From Botrytis cinerea B05.10 (lineage: Eukaryota; Ascomycota; Leotiomycetes; Helotiales; Sclerotiniaceae), in the NCBI RefSeq assembly GCF_000143535.2, contig NC_037323.1, positions 1,798,001 through 1,862,000 on the forward strand: a DNA stretch of 64,000 bases, read 5' to 3'. A model generated the notes under the pieces. That model searched no databases and was not told the DNA's origin. It was given only the letters and a program-made list of their open reading frames with translations. The position numbers were made by a program, and so were the translations under genes. Positions 24,060 to 36,086 of the stretch are shown in pieces (the stretch's first letter is position 1; every line of letters starts with the position of its first letter).

Positions 24060-24646
24060 GCGAAGGCGGCGATGGGGGCGGCGAGGGGTTGAAAGCGAGA
24101 GTGGCGGTTATGGTGCGAGGACGATTGAGGGGGGGTGATGCGCGCGCGCCTGCTTTCCCATGGTTTGCTGCGCATTACGCCGACGAGAGCGAGGATTCGA
24201 GCGAGGAGAAAAAGGAGAAGAAAAAAGAGAAGAAAAAAGAAAAGAAGACCAATGCGAACACGGGAACACGAACAGCGACAGAAACCGAAACAGGAGCGAA
24301 AAAAAAATCAACGAGAGCACGAATTATGGGACGCTTTACGACGACGCCAAAACATGCAGAGATGAGTTATAACGAGAAGCGATTTCGCAGACCGGGGACG
24401 CTGGCGACGCTGCGCTTGCGATGCCAGTTGTTTGTGGCGAAAGTGAGGGATCGGGCGAGTGATGCGATGGGCTGGGTGGGGGTGGGGATTATGGATTTCT
24501 TGGGGAGAGTGAGTGAGCTGGGAGAGGGGATTGGGAAGAAGATTGGAGGGAAGAGGGGGAAGAAGGAGGAGGAGGAGAAGAAAAAGAAGAAGAAGAAGAA
24601 GGTTAGGTTTTCGAGGAGAGGGTTTTTTTCAGGCCGTGTGATTTGA
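24060..24646 (+). other. Possible additional coding exon in the other frame (basic, Lys/Glu-rich)
   Basis: Open in a frame shifted from the upstream exon. It reads ARAPAFPWFAAHYADESEDS, then KKEK runs, then PKHAEMSYNEKRFRRPGTLA and an amphipathic stretch (AMGWVGVGIMDFLGRVSELG), ending in a Lys run and FFSGRVI before TGA. The ordered middle part looks like protein, the ends like low complexity. One frame-restoring intron could run from 24027 (GTAGTT) to 24187, but its donor is weak. Confidence 0.35.
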
Positions 24647-25582
24647 TTGGTGGTGTGGTGTGGTGTGGAGGAGGGGAGGGGAGGGGAGGGGAGGGGAGGG
24701 GAGGGGAGGGGAGGGGAGGGGAGGGGAGGTTATGTGTTATGAGTTCTTTTGAGGGGGCGGGGGGATGGTTTGATGGTTTATGATTTTTCTGATTTGATGT
24801 TTCCGTTTCCGTTTACGAGTCTTCTTATTTTCATCTTCGTTGTCGTTTCTTGCTCTTTGGTTCATCATGATTACGAGTCTTCCGATCTCATGTTAATGTT
24901 CATGATTACGATTACGAGTATGAAGTTTTGCGTATTTATCCGATGCTTTTTTTTTCTTTTTTTCTTTCCATCCTTCGCGCTTTTATTTTATTTTGATATC
25001 CATTATTTTGCATATAACTATTAGTTTTTGAGGCTTTTTTTCTTCTTGGATTTTCTCTACGGATTGGTAATTTGGGTAACGCAAGTAGATAGAATTACAG
25101 TATAGTTGGTCTTTGACTTTGTTCTTTGGGTTTCTTGATAGTGATGATGATGATGACGATAGTGATGATGATAGTGATAGTGATAGTGATATATATACTC
25201 TACTTGTCTCCGACGCGAGTCTTTTTGTAGTAAACTTGTATCCATAATGGATCCGGTGATTTCGCTATACGAAAAGGTTCGTCTGATGTACTTGTATATG
25301 GGTCGGTCAATAATCCCACGCAAACTTCTCCCTCTTCTACACATCACACCTCAGGTCCTCAATTCGCATCTCTTCCAGTAGCCAAATCCCAAGTATTCCA
25401 ATTCCAATTCTATGAAAGTTCTCTCATGAGCTCAGCAACACAACCCCGAGATGATCTACATAACAGCATCAACAAATCTCACCCAAAACATCAGACAAGT
25501 CCATCTCCAAACCCAAACTTCTTAGGCTGCTAACAATCTGCATTAAATAAACTTCCATCCCATTGACGAAAAATATTGCACG
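24647..25582. other. Intergenic region with simple repeats
   Basis: Starts with the GAGGG array, then T-rich sequence, then GAT/GATAGT repeats (about 25141-25190). No gene seen. Confidence 0.5.
24669..24729 (+). repeat. GGGGA pentanucleotide array
   Basis: About twelve copies of GGGGA directly after the stop codon region of the preceding frame. Runs of four G every five bases can form G-quadruplexes on the plus strand. Confidence 0.9.
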
Positions 25583-26053
25583 ATGTTCCATTCCACACAG
25601 CCAATCGATATGACTTCCAAAAAACCTCACTCACAGCTCCCCCCCCCCCTCCCCCGAATAACCCCCAACTTCAAGACTCCACAGCAGCAAGGACAAGAAC
25701 AAGAACAAGGACAAGAACAAGGACAAGAACAAGGACAAGAACAAGGACAAGAACAAGGACAAGAACAAGGACAAGAACAAGGACAAGAACAAGGACAAGA
25801 ACAAGGACAAGAACAAGAACAAGGACAAGAACAAGGACAAGAACAAGAACAAGAGCAAGAACAAGAGCAAAAGAAAAATCAACACGACCAGAAACAGTAC
25901 CATCCAGCTACCCATCAACACGCAAAAGCCCATAAAAAGAAGCATCCACAACGACACCCCAAGCAACCCAATCACCCGAGTATCAAACCGCGCCCGTGTG
26001 CATCTACGTACGAAGCGAACACTTACAGAACTTCACGATGGATGCATGTCTAG
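25583..26053 (+). CDS. Minisatellite ORF with GQEQ repeats (doubtful gene)
   Basis: The ATG at 25583 opens a 156-codon frame: MFHSTQPIDMTSKKPHSQLP, a Pro stretch encoded partly by a 13-C run, about a dozen GQEQ units, then a Lys/His/Pro-rich tail. The repeat unit is 12 bp, a multiple of three, so it keeps all frames open; a neighbouring frame reads Arg-Thr repeats and the opposite strand reads Leu-Phe-Ser repeats. Openness is therefore weak evidence. Just downstream in another frame, PVCIYVRSEHLQNFTMDACL runs to a GTACGC donor-like site at about 26080, which may be part of a true exon. Confidence 0.35.
   Translation: MFHSTQPIDMTSKKPHSQLPPPLPRITPNFKTPQQQGQEQEQGQEQGQEQGQEQGQEQGQEQGQEQGQEQGQEQGQEQEQGQEQGQEQEQEQEQEQKKNQHDQKQYHPATHQHAKAHKKKHPQRHPKQPNHPSIKPRPCASTYEANTYRTSRWMHV
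25688..25870 (+). repeat. GGACAAGAACAA 12-bp minisatellite
   Basis: About 15 copies of a 12-bp unit with some 6-bp variants, purine rich on the plus strand. Confidence 0.92.
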
Positions 26054-27183
26054 ATGCTGTATTCTCGCCGAGTTGGATAGGTACGCATTGATCATTGATG
26101 TGCTCAAGAACGGACGGGCTATATATATACATCACATCCACACACAATAACCGTGTGAACGCAGTGAATGACTTCAATTCAATAACTACCTACTGCAATA
26201 AAACCCTAATTAAGCCAATGCGAAAGCGACTAGCTCTTTAGACAGAAGACAATATAGACAATTATATTAGGGCCTACAATACGTGGGTGCTACCTATGTC
26301 TTTCGTATCCGTCTCAAACCAACCAACAATAACCATAACAAATCATGCGACATCCACATCCACATCCACATCCACATCCACATCCACATCCACATCTACA
26401 TGAAAGATAAAATAAAAAAATAAAAAATAACTTCAACCCATAACCCATAACCCATCCCACGAAACATAATATCCGCATAGCAATGACAATTTCCCACAGC
26501 GAAACGCACCAGATCCGCAGCCTAACAAGCGAACCCTAAAAGGTTTTATTGATCCCTCGCACCCGCTCTTGAAAGATGCTCGAATGGGGTTATGTAGTGT
26601 AGTTGCTAGTCCGGGTTTTAGTGTTTAGCGTAACCTTGTGATTAAAATAAAATAAAAGTATCATTGTCAGAGTTCTAACGTGTCTGTATCGCGAGCGTAT
26701 TATGTCTTCCTGTACCGTCGGGATCTCAATCCCGTCATTTTCATCACAAACAAACCCGCCCCAGAATCCATATGTAAGTAGATGAGGCTCTCGGTCTCGA
26801 CCCACGCGCTTGCGTGATACTCTGTCTACAGCTTACAAGCATTGCAGGTTTCCTTACCAGAACCAGATGCCCATCTATATCCATCACAACATCTTCACAT
26901 ATCTCACCACACGTTCAATACATTCACAACCATATAAACTCCACTTATCTCTATATAATGTTACAAAACATCATATTCATTGCTCGACTTTCATTTAAGA
27001 AGGAAGGGGTATGTCCTTAAATACAACAACAAATAACCAAAATTACAAGACGCCGAACGCTCAATGCTTTCTTTGCTTTTCCAGCCAGCAGAACTAGAAC
27101 CAAAATCGCAATACAATAATATGTAGCAGATGCCCAAATCACTTATCCTTATCCCATATTTATGTTTAACAATAATATACTCT
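26054..27183. other. Intergenic region
   Basis: Contains a CATCCA hexamer array (about 26351-26395, seven copies). No gene recognised. Confidence 0.5.
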
Positions 27184-30100
27184 TTATTTATCCTTCGAGA
27201 ACCACGGAAACTTTTTCTTTACAGGTTCTGCAGCTCCTGACGCCGACTCTACTTGGAGACTTCTTTGGTATATATCCTATTTGGGAGTTAGTTTCTATGT
27301 TTTTATTGGACGTTTTGGAGGTGGATCGAAAGGAATAGAATACGAACCTCATCATCTGTAGGGATGAGACAATCCAGAATGAGTTCTCTTACCTTATCAT
27401 TATAGATAAGTTTTGGATATGGCTCAGTTTGACTCTTCATAATGGGTAAGATGACCTCGGACAAAACCTCGAATTTCTTCCAGTTGATCCTCTCTCCATT
27501 TGCCCCAACGAAGGTTCGACTTCCCTCCTCAGCTGAAACAAGATCACGTCGAGTCAATGGAATAAAAGGAATACGAGGCAGTGGAGAGTTCTCCCAAGCC
27601 AAACGGTATGCAAAATGACTCTTTTGTGTACCCATCAGCAGGACTAGACGAGCAAAACGCTTTTGGACATCTGCAGGAACAAGGTTTCGAGTCTGAGTAA
27701 GGCGGTGTATAGCGGTTCCATTGATTCCTGCAAGAACAGCTGCAAGACCGTTATAATTATTCAGCTGGCGCAGCCTCAGGGCTATGTTCATGAATTTCTC
27801 TAATATTTGCGCTCTGTGCTTGGCTTTGTCTCGCATCAGAATCATATTAGCAACCCATTTTGCAATATGGTTGAAATGATTTATCATGCGATTCACATTG
27901 GCAAGACTTTTACATTTTTCCTTCTGGTTAAGTGACAGGCTAACATGTCGAACCAAATCTCGAAGACGTATGGAAGAAAACATAACCCAGTCTATCCTTG
28001 TCATTTCATCAGCAAGGTCGGCATTTGATATTTCCATGAACATGTGATATCTGTCTTTAGATAATGGTAGAATGCCTTTAGGTGTCAATTTTGCAGCCTC
28101 TTTCTCGTAGTCTTCGACTGCAAGAAATGCAGGTGCACTGAAGTCCGGTTGAGACGTTCGAGCCGAGAATAAAGATTCTCCTCTAGACCCTTTTAACTCC
28201 ATGTCACTCAAGTCGTCTTCTGGTGCTAATGTGGTTACATCCGTTTCATAGCCTCCTTTGGAATCGGCTCTTGTGGTCGTAGGAGAGACGGGTGCTGATT
28301 CGTTAGCTTGTTCATTATCAACATCGGCATCTGTCCTAGCCCAGCCTGTATCGTCATCCTCCACTACACGAGATTGAAGTTGGGCCCGCATTTCCTGCGC
28401 GGCGGCAGCAAAGACTGGATCCGAAGCTAATTGATTTATGAACCCATCTAGCTTGCGACTTGTTGAGAGACTTGCAAAATCACCCGGATATCCCGATACC
28501 CATTTAGCAACCACGGTAATTATCCGAAGTTGAGTTGTTGTCCGTGTCAGATAATGGATATTTTTGTCCTCTCCTAAACGAGTTAACCGGCTTAACACTG
28601 CATCGAAGAGTTCACCAGGAGCTGCAAATTTTCTATAAAGACAGAGAAAGATTTCCGAGAAGTTGACGTCGGCTTTTGACATTTGCTGCCCAAGAAGTCG
28701 ATCGACAAGATCATCAAAAGTGACGCCAGCCACTTTAGTAGGTTTGTCGAAGAAAGTATCGTCACTACGCTGGAGAAGTGGTATGTCATCGGAGTATCGG
28801 TATGGTGAGTCTGCATCTAATTCCTCAACGTCGGATGAGATGTTAGTATCAATGATTCCAATTGTGCTAGGTGAGAGGGCTGGATGTACCTTTGGTCCGG
28901 GGGGCAATCTGGGGATAACGCCGGAATTGTCCAGGTGATTTTCACTTCGGAAAGCTGGATGAGCAGAGAGAGGGGGGGCATCATGTGGGTCGGGAAGCAT
29001 GATTTGGTGTGACAAATTTGTTCGGCCGTTGGATCGACCAGCCAATGGCGGGGAAGGAAGAGCTCGGCCAATGGAAAATTCTGAGCTAGCACGACTATGC
29101 TTAGATTGCTGACTCAAAGGTCGAGGAATGGTGGGTTCGGATAACTTGTCAATATTGGCAGAAGAGGTTGCTCGACGGCGTGTACCTTGAGGTTGTATTG
29201 AAGTAACGTCTTCTAAATATTTGATGAGTAAGGATTCTCATGGAGAGGAACAGCGAACAGTGAACATCAACGTTCGACCCGGTACACTGGTACCGGGTGG
29301 CAGAGGACTTTTAATGTAAACAATTTGACTAGGATTGTTCAAACAATACGAGATGACTCAAACAGCAAAGTATAATTGAACCTAATATAGATTGCTATAA
29401 GATTGCCGTTGACTTACTATTGTGATTATTGCTTCGATTTGCCATTACGGCTCGAAGCATGGAAGAAAGACAAAGTCTTGCACTCTCAGGAACATTTGCT
29501 GCAGTTTTGACAGATTCTACACATGACATACATGCTGTTTCGAGACTATCGACATTAAGTTGACGAGTGTGCTCAGGGTTGTCGCATTTACATGAGACGA
29601 GGATAGTAGGAAGACCCAAATTCACCAATGCATCTTGAAACAATCAGTTTTTTCCCCCAAGCCGGCTGCACTGCGGGGGCTGAACTCACTTAAAGTCTGG
29701 GGTAATTCTGTAATGCTCTCCCGATTCATGACATCGTATAGTAATAGTGCACCGTCCATGCGTGGGACGATATGTCCGTTTATTTGTTTTGGCCATTGTA
29801 TGCGACGATCAGGTACTATATCAAACGATTCGAGATCCAGCTCAATCAGACTGACTATGTATCCCACCTCATCAACCGTCATGCGAAGACTCGATGCGAT
29901 GGAATTTGGCAATGATCGTAAACCCAATGCGCGCTGTATCAAAGTGCTCTTTCCCACGCCATTACTCCCAATCACTGCAATATTAATGTCTGACATTCCG
30001 CTCCTAGATTGAGGCTGAAGGGTAGAAACCCCAGTTAGTCAAGTGGTTCAAAGGGTTTCGCAGGAGGGAGTCAAGGTAGATTGAGTGTCACATACCGGTA

Positions 30101-30599
30101 TTAGACTGGCTGAACTTTCTACGGAAGGTCTCTTGTTGGATCGCGGTGGTGGATTTTTGAGTGCGTCGTCATCGTGCGATCGATCAGAGTATATTACAGA
30201 CCTCAATTCTCTTGCTAAAGAGACCGAATGAGGCGATTGATAATTTCTGAAGAAAGGATCGTCTTTGATGGATGCAACAGAATCCCGGTAACTTCGCGCG
30301 TGAAGGTCCAATGCTTCTTCCGTATCGTCCTCTATCGGAGTCGAAAATCTGGGCGAACCTAGACTACCACCACCACCGCCGCTGCTAAGAGGGACAAATG
30401 GCGCCGAGGACGTTCGCGAGCCCAATCCAGGACGTGAACGCAGACCAAAAGTTTCAGAAGGGCCGGCAGATGGAGGGGAAACCGATAAAGTTCGAGCGCT
30501 GCGTTGAAATCGTTGTGAACCTGTTCGCAAAGGCGTCGAGGATTTGGATCTTTTTGAAGTAGTGCGCGCAGGGAAACCGCCTGCACCAACTTGATCCAT
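27184..30599 (-). CDS. Ras guanine-nucleotide exchange factor with N-terminal GTPase-like domain
   Basis: Promotes GDP/GTP exchange on a Ras-family GTPase, by family. Five exons (30096-30599, 29690-30014, 29418-29633, 27348-29212, 27184-27276) join in frame to 1000 residues. Residues 1-168 are Ser/Arg-rich and disordered. Residues about 175-345 form a small-GTPase-like domain: P-loop GSNGVGKS, a beta strand ending in LLLYDVMN, and a G4-like VSCKCD; the usual DxxG switch II motif is not seen. A RasGEF_N (REM) module begins near VAGVTFDDLVDRLLGQQ (about 508), and the CDC25-type catalytic domain occupies about 720-965 (RMINHFNHIAKWV, NYNGLAAVLAGINGTAIHRL). The last short exon ends in a basic/aromatic tail (KKKFPWFSKDK). 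It is not a simple Cdc25 homologue, which lacks the GTPase-like part. Confidence 0.9.
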
Positions 30600-30948
30600 G
30601 GCGGGTATTAGAAATGTATCTTAGTGTGTTTGGTGTGGTGCAGTAAGAACCCGTGTATCGAATCGAATGATTCGAATCGAATCGAATCGTATCTTTCCGG
30701 ACCCAAGAGACTGTGCAGTAATTTAATAATAATCAAACCCTTAATCCCCTTCCTTGGGTAAATCCGCAGCACAAACCGGAGAGGGTTTGAGACCTTTTCC
30801 CTGTCAAGGTTTGTCGGTAAGTGGCAGCAATGTTGATTTTGCGGATTGTTACATGCTGTGGGGATCAAGGGAGGATCAAGGATTTTTCTAATTGGATTTA
30901 TGGTCTCGGATGCCAGGACATGGTTACTTTGGCGTCTGGGTGTGGTGT

Positions 30949-31018
30949 TTGGATGTTTGGATGTTTGGATGTTTGGATGTTTGGATGTTTGGATGTTTGG
31001 ATGTTTGGATGTTTGGAT
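30949..31018 (+). repeat. GGATGTTT 8-bp tandem repeat
   Basis: Eight to nine near-perfect copies in non-coding DNA. Because 8 is not a multiple of 3, the array is open in three frames only by chance. Confidence 0.9.
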
Positions 31019-31341
31019 CTTTGAATGTTCGGACGTTTCGAGAATTGGATGTCGGACTATTTAGCAGTTTGTTTTATGAGTGAAGTTTTGCCCCGAGGAG
31101 GGAATATGTTTTGAGTTTGAAGGGGGAATATCAAACTCGAACTGCTTTTGCTCAAGTCTCAGATGATATTCCAAAGTCTAGGATCTGTCTCTCCTTCTCC
31201 TTCTCCTTCTCTTGCGCGTAATATCCGTATCCCGTACGGAGCAATAATGGTGTAATAAGAAGTAATCGCCAGGTGTGCTAAGATGCGGCAAAATCTGGGG
31301 TGTGAGGGCGTTTTCCATAGATACCCAGGTAATGGGCATGT

Positions 31342-31441
31342 ATGGATGGATGGATGGATGGATGGGTGGAAGGGTGGATGGATGGACGAATGAATGAATG
31401 ACTGAATGAATGACTGACTGACTGACTGACTGAATGAATGA
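31342..31441 (+). repeat. Compound tetranucleotide repeat (TGGA, TGAA, TGAC)
   Basis: A block of TGGA units grades into TGAA and TGAC units over about 100 bp, suggesting slippage plus point changes of one ancestral unit. Confidence 0.85.
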
Positions 31442-33113
31442 ATCTCTTCACTCGTAGAGCTCGAGAAGATCGGGGTAAATTGGTAAATTGGTAAATTGAA
31501 AAACGACAAGATACATGGGATGAACTTCCACGGCTCTATTGCAGACGGTTGGATTAATCGATTTCATTTGGATAATATCACCCTCCTTTCTTGATTAATT
31601 GCGAATCAATGTTCATGTCAGAACTGAAATGTTTTCGAAACACGAAATCAATATAAGCTCGTATGTGCGGCGATGTTATGTTATGTGTATGAATTGTCTA
31701 GTTTTTCCATATATCGGCGGAATATCTTCTGTTCTATTTTACTCTGGTCTGGTCTGGTCGGGTCGGGTCAGGTCAGGTCTGCACTCCGTGGAACAAAAAA
31801 CAACCATTTGACTTCCGCTCGACGACGGTGATATGTTTTGACAGAGGAAGAGTATCTATTGTCTATGTGATTTATCCGTCCGTCTATTATCCTCTTCCGT
31901 TTTCCTCCCTTTCCTTTCCTTTCTTTTCTTTTCTTTCCTTCGCCTCCTTCATCCTTCTCCCCCTCCCCCCTCCCCCCTCCCCCCTCCGGTTATCCTTCAC
32001 TGCTTAGATTCCGTCAATCATAAATGCCCCTTCTGACTAGATTGGCCATACGGATAATGGACACACGTGGGGTCTGGGAGGATCTGATGAAGCCAGCACA
32101 CATATCCATATTCAAGCAAGAACACCACAACTCAATCATCATTTTACTTTCAGAGAGCTGAGAGCTAAAGGTAGTTGAGCAACACATTGAATTGACACTT
32201 TCCCGTTTAAAGCGTTGATAAGAATCTGAACACGTCGTCAGTCACAGACTATCGTCAATGAGAGACAGCAACATCACCACAAACACCAAAAATCCAATGA
32301 ATCGTTACTCACCCATGCACAGAGGCAGGAGGGAGATACTGGCTGATCACTCGCTATTGATCAGTCATTCTTGCCACAAATTTACAATCACCAATCTACA
32401 ATCTCCTTTTCCACAGCTCTGCCATACATACACACATACAGACAGACAGACAGACAGCCATCCTCCATGCGAATAGGTGATGATAAGTTTTGTTTCTCAA
32501 CATTGATATCTTCCCTGCCTCTTCTTGCCTTCTCCCCCCTTCATTCCACCATTTAGCATGTCACATCACAAGGCTGAAAGGATACCCCTAATCGCCACTT
32601 TTCACAGATAGTACTAATGCACACTACAAATCCATGTCACATTATCACGACGACATGCAGCAGTAGCTCGATCCATCTCGGGAGGAAGTTGGGGCGTGAA
32701 CACGGGCTGGAATCACTTTTTTTCCCCATTGCTGTGTAGCTCAACGTTCGAGATGATTTATGCGGCAGCCGCATCAGCCGTTTTTAATGCATTCAGCTGC
32801 TCTTCCAAACCTCAAGTGACTTGAAAACAACAACAACACAATCTCTGAAACTCTTCATCCTGACATGTCAGTCTTGTCACTTTATGAACCTTAACCTTAA
32901 CACGCACATAACAAAGTTCACACCAGCGACCTAGGTACCATGTAGTATGCCCGTGTGCGTGTGTGTCAATAGCTCTGTCGCCACAACTAGCCACAGAGCC
33001 ACATGATCCCGTTGAATTCAGTATAACCTCATTGCACGGATGCAATTTCGCTCAATCCAGGATGGTTGATGTGCATCCATCCGAAAAGGGCTCCCGTTCA
33101 AGTTCTCAAAGGT

Positions 33114-33146
<33 letters not shown>

Positions 33147-34729
33147 AGAATCGCTAAGCTGACGGAGGAAAACGCAGCAAAAGTTTGCAACATTTCACGT
33201 ACTATCAAGTGACTCTTGTTTATACTAAGAGGAAGAGGAAGAGGAAGAGGAAGCAAATTGACCTGTGACCGCTTTTCATATGCGAGTAGACGTTGGCAGA
33301 CTGAAGACTCTACTGGAGATTGGAGATTGGAGATTGGCTTACTGGGCTGCGTAAGATTTGGTCTGTCCGAGAACTGCAGATCTCGAACAAGGTTTCCCCG
33401 CATGAAAACTGTATTTCTACCACCGCAATATTATGCTACTGTACCTATCAACTGGTATACAATTCCGTCGCTAAAGGTGCTTCGAATCCAGTTGACATAT
33501 CTCCTTTTCTCCTATCTATGTCGATGGCGAGGCCTAGATGTATTAGATCCTCAATGGGTTACCAAAAATTACGTACGATATTGACGAAGAGACAAGAACA
33601 TAGCACGGCGAAAGTTTTTTTTTCTTCATTTCATCTTAGACCCAAGTGGGCTCAAACTACTTGCTGTCTATGAAATTATCGCGCTATGAGACCATAGCGC
33701 CATTAAGCATTAACTCTACGGTATCTACTCGTAAGTGTACCCGTTAGACAAAAGCCTTGCCCAATCCCAAAGTTTCATCGAATGCTGCCACAACCTTCCA
33801 TTTTCCTTCTTACTTGAAAGTTGATAGATTTTCCCAGCTCTATGCCTGTTCCTGCTCGAGTATCAGGGAAAAGCTAGCATGTGAATAACAATAGATGGTT
33901 CTTCGATTATCATCACCGTCCGTGGACGGTCCCTTGCTTTATTGAATTCAACTTAAAACAGACAGCAATATATCGCATGATTTCAAAGAAATGACTTGGA
34001 CATCTTGGTGGATGTTGTCATTTTCATTTTCATTTTCATTTTCATGTACGTGTAAGTGGGGAGTGTTATCTAAGTATAGATATAGAGACCTTTTCATTCT
34101 CATTCTCATTCTTCTGCTTCGCTTTCTTTCCTCCTCGTTCTTCGTTCTACCATATATTCTGCAGCGTTACACTTGTGTTAGATCCACCGTCTAGAAATAC
34201 CCTGCCAGGCAAAGTTCCTGACTCTCCTCGCGTCATTTCAACGCCTCGGATTTCACAACCTCCCATCCAAATCATCCTCAATTGAGCCACCAGGTTTCAA
34301 GCTCAAAGTCTCGAGCCTCCACGACTTCACATTGTTTACACAAGCCCTCATTTCCCACCCACGAACAATCTAATCTTATATCTCCTCCCACCCCCATCTT
34401 CGCAAAACCTCCACCCCACACACCTGATCCTCGATCTGGACTCGCGCTACCCCACTCGCGTCACTTTCCAGGGTCTCACCACGCTACAAAATTTTGCGCT
34501 ACTACCTGCCTGACTCTTTGGCAACAGTTTCCGTACACCGTAATCTCCAGCTTGAATACTTCTTCCGGCTACGCGCTGTGTTCCGATCTGCTCGAAGCCT
34601 TCGGGTTGTGGTCTTGTGAGAGGTATCACTGACACAGACACTTGCGACCGTTCGAATCGAGAAGTGTCTCAGTTCTACGAAGCACAAGAAGTGATCTTGT
34701 ATATAGAGAGAGCAAAGTCAGAATTCAAA

Positions 34730-35724
34730 ATGGACACATCAGTCGCCGAAGAATCTATTCCTACTTATGAAGAAGTGTGTTGGGTAAGTCATCTCCATCT
34801 TTTGAGTACAAGCTCAAACCTCAAAGCACACAAAATCTAACGACATTCCAGAAATCCAAACCTTACAGAACAATGACTTACCCCCCACGCACACAATCCC
34901 ACCACCACCACCCCATCCCCGCACCCCGGACCCGCTCCAAAAAAGGCGCCCCCCTCGACCCCTACGATCTCTCCCGCCGTCTCAGAGCCCACCTCGCCCA
35001 ACAAAAGGCCCTCGCCGAACACCGCCGCGCATCCCTCTCCTCCACATCCACAGACCCGTACCACCACACCCCCCAAGTCGCCGCCCTCTCTTTCGAACAC
35101 ACAGCCACTGCTGAAAAACTCCGCAACGTCCATAAACTCTCCGAGCCCGCGCTGAAAAATCTAGGGTACATGACCATTGACGCAGGCGGCGGCGGACTAG
35201 GAGGATGCGGTTCCGGATACGCATATCAGAAACCCGGCACGCTTTTACAGAAAACGCAAATCTACGATCATGTCACGGCGGACAAGGCAAAAGTGAGAAA
35301 TCGAAATCAGTATCAGTGGACATCGGCGCTGGAGCGTGCGGCGGAATTAGATGCCGAGAGGGACGTGTATCGATGTCCTCGGCGAACGTTCAATTCAGAT
35401 GTACCGGTTGTGCATAAAAGCCGCGCGGGCATGCGGCCCATGAGCATGGGGGATTATTTGCCGTGGGAGGAAAAGGAGGAGAGGGAGGTGAAGGAAGTGA
35501 AGAGGGAGAAGAACGATAGACATGACTGGACGCAGCGGGATGAGAGTGAGGAGACGAGAAGGTCGATGAGGGAGAGGGTGGGGCCGCTGCTGTCATTGAA
35601 ACTTAAGAAGGGGAAAGGACTCGAGGAGGGGGAGGGGGGAAGGACAAAGTCGCTGGTGAGATCACCGATTAGAGTGAGCTTTTTTGGGAGGTTTAAACGT
35701 AGTTCTCCTAGTCATGGATGGTAG
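34730..35724 (+). CDS. Unknown basic two-exon protein
   Basis: Exon 1 (34730-34783, MDTSVAEESIPTYEEVCW) joins exon 2 (34852-35724) across a 68-bp intron with GTAAGT donor, CTAAC branch site and CAG acceptor, giving 308 residues. I recognise no family. The protein is His/Pro/Arg-rich at first. It then has a more ordered middle (PYDLSRRLRAHLAQQKALAE, KPGTLLQKTQIYDHVTADKA) and an acidic/basic charged tail ending in SPIRVSFFGRFKRSSP. There is no signal peptide or membrane segment. Codons in the first half of exon 2 are strongly C-ending, unlike most neighbours. Confidence 0.7.
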
Positions 35725-36086
35725 TTAATAAATTAATTTTATTTATGTTCAAGGGTATCTATTAATTTGTTTTCCAGAGCGTGTTAACTTCTGACTCTTA
35801 ACTGTGTCTCGTCCTCCTAAGCCTGGTGTGCATGATATCCTATTGGGACAAAATGACAACTTCATTCAATCTTCCGTCTGCCCAAAATGGATCCAGGAAG
35901 TTCTTGATAATATTGTCGAACATACTCTATGACCGATATTAGACTCATAAAATATGTAGTCAATGAACAGAGCGCTCACCATTTTCGCCTAGACGTATAT
36001 ATTTGGCGTGTGCATCATACCATTGTCGCCTTTCCAATGCGAGGTCTCATTAATTTGTAAACTGATACTGGCATCTCGTAATCTCT
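35725..36086. other. Convergent intergenic region
   Basis: Region of 362 bp between two convergent genes; nothing notable. Confidence 0.5.

Larger units (their letters stand above)
30600..34729. other. Long gene-poor region with many simple repeats
   Basis: About 4.1 kb with no convincing gene. Holds a GGATGTTT array, a GGAT/GACT/GAAT tetranucleotide block (31342-31441), CT-rich and CCCCCCT stretches (about 31900-31987), a CAGA run (about 32440-32457), a GT run (about 33114-33145) and TTTTCA repeats (about 34018-34045). The last few hundred bases carry the promoter of the gene at 34730. Confidence 0.5.

Noticed and set aside
30846..31083. Open frames with repeated Trp-Met-Phe-Gly or Leu-Asp-Val units
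   Set aside because: They come from the 8-bp GGATGTTT array reading through all frames; no start context or conserved flanks.
31342..31441. CRISPR-like or telomeric array
   Set aside because: Units are four bases with no spacers; it is a simple tetranucleotide repeat.
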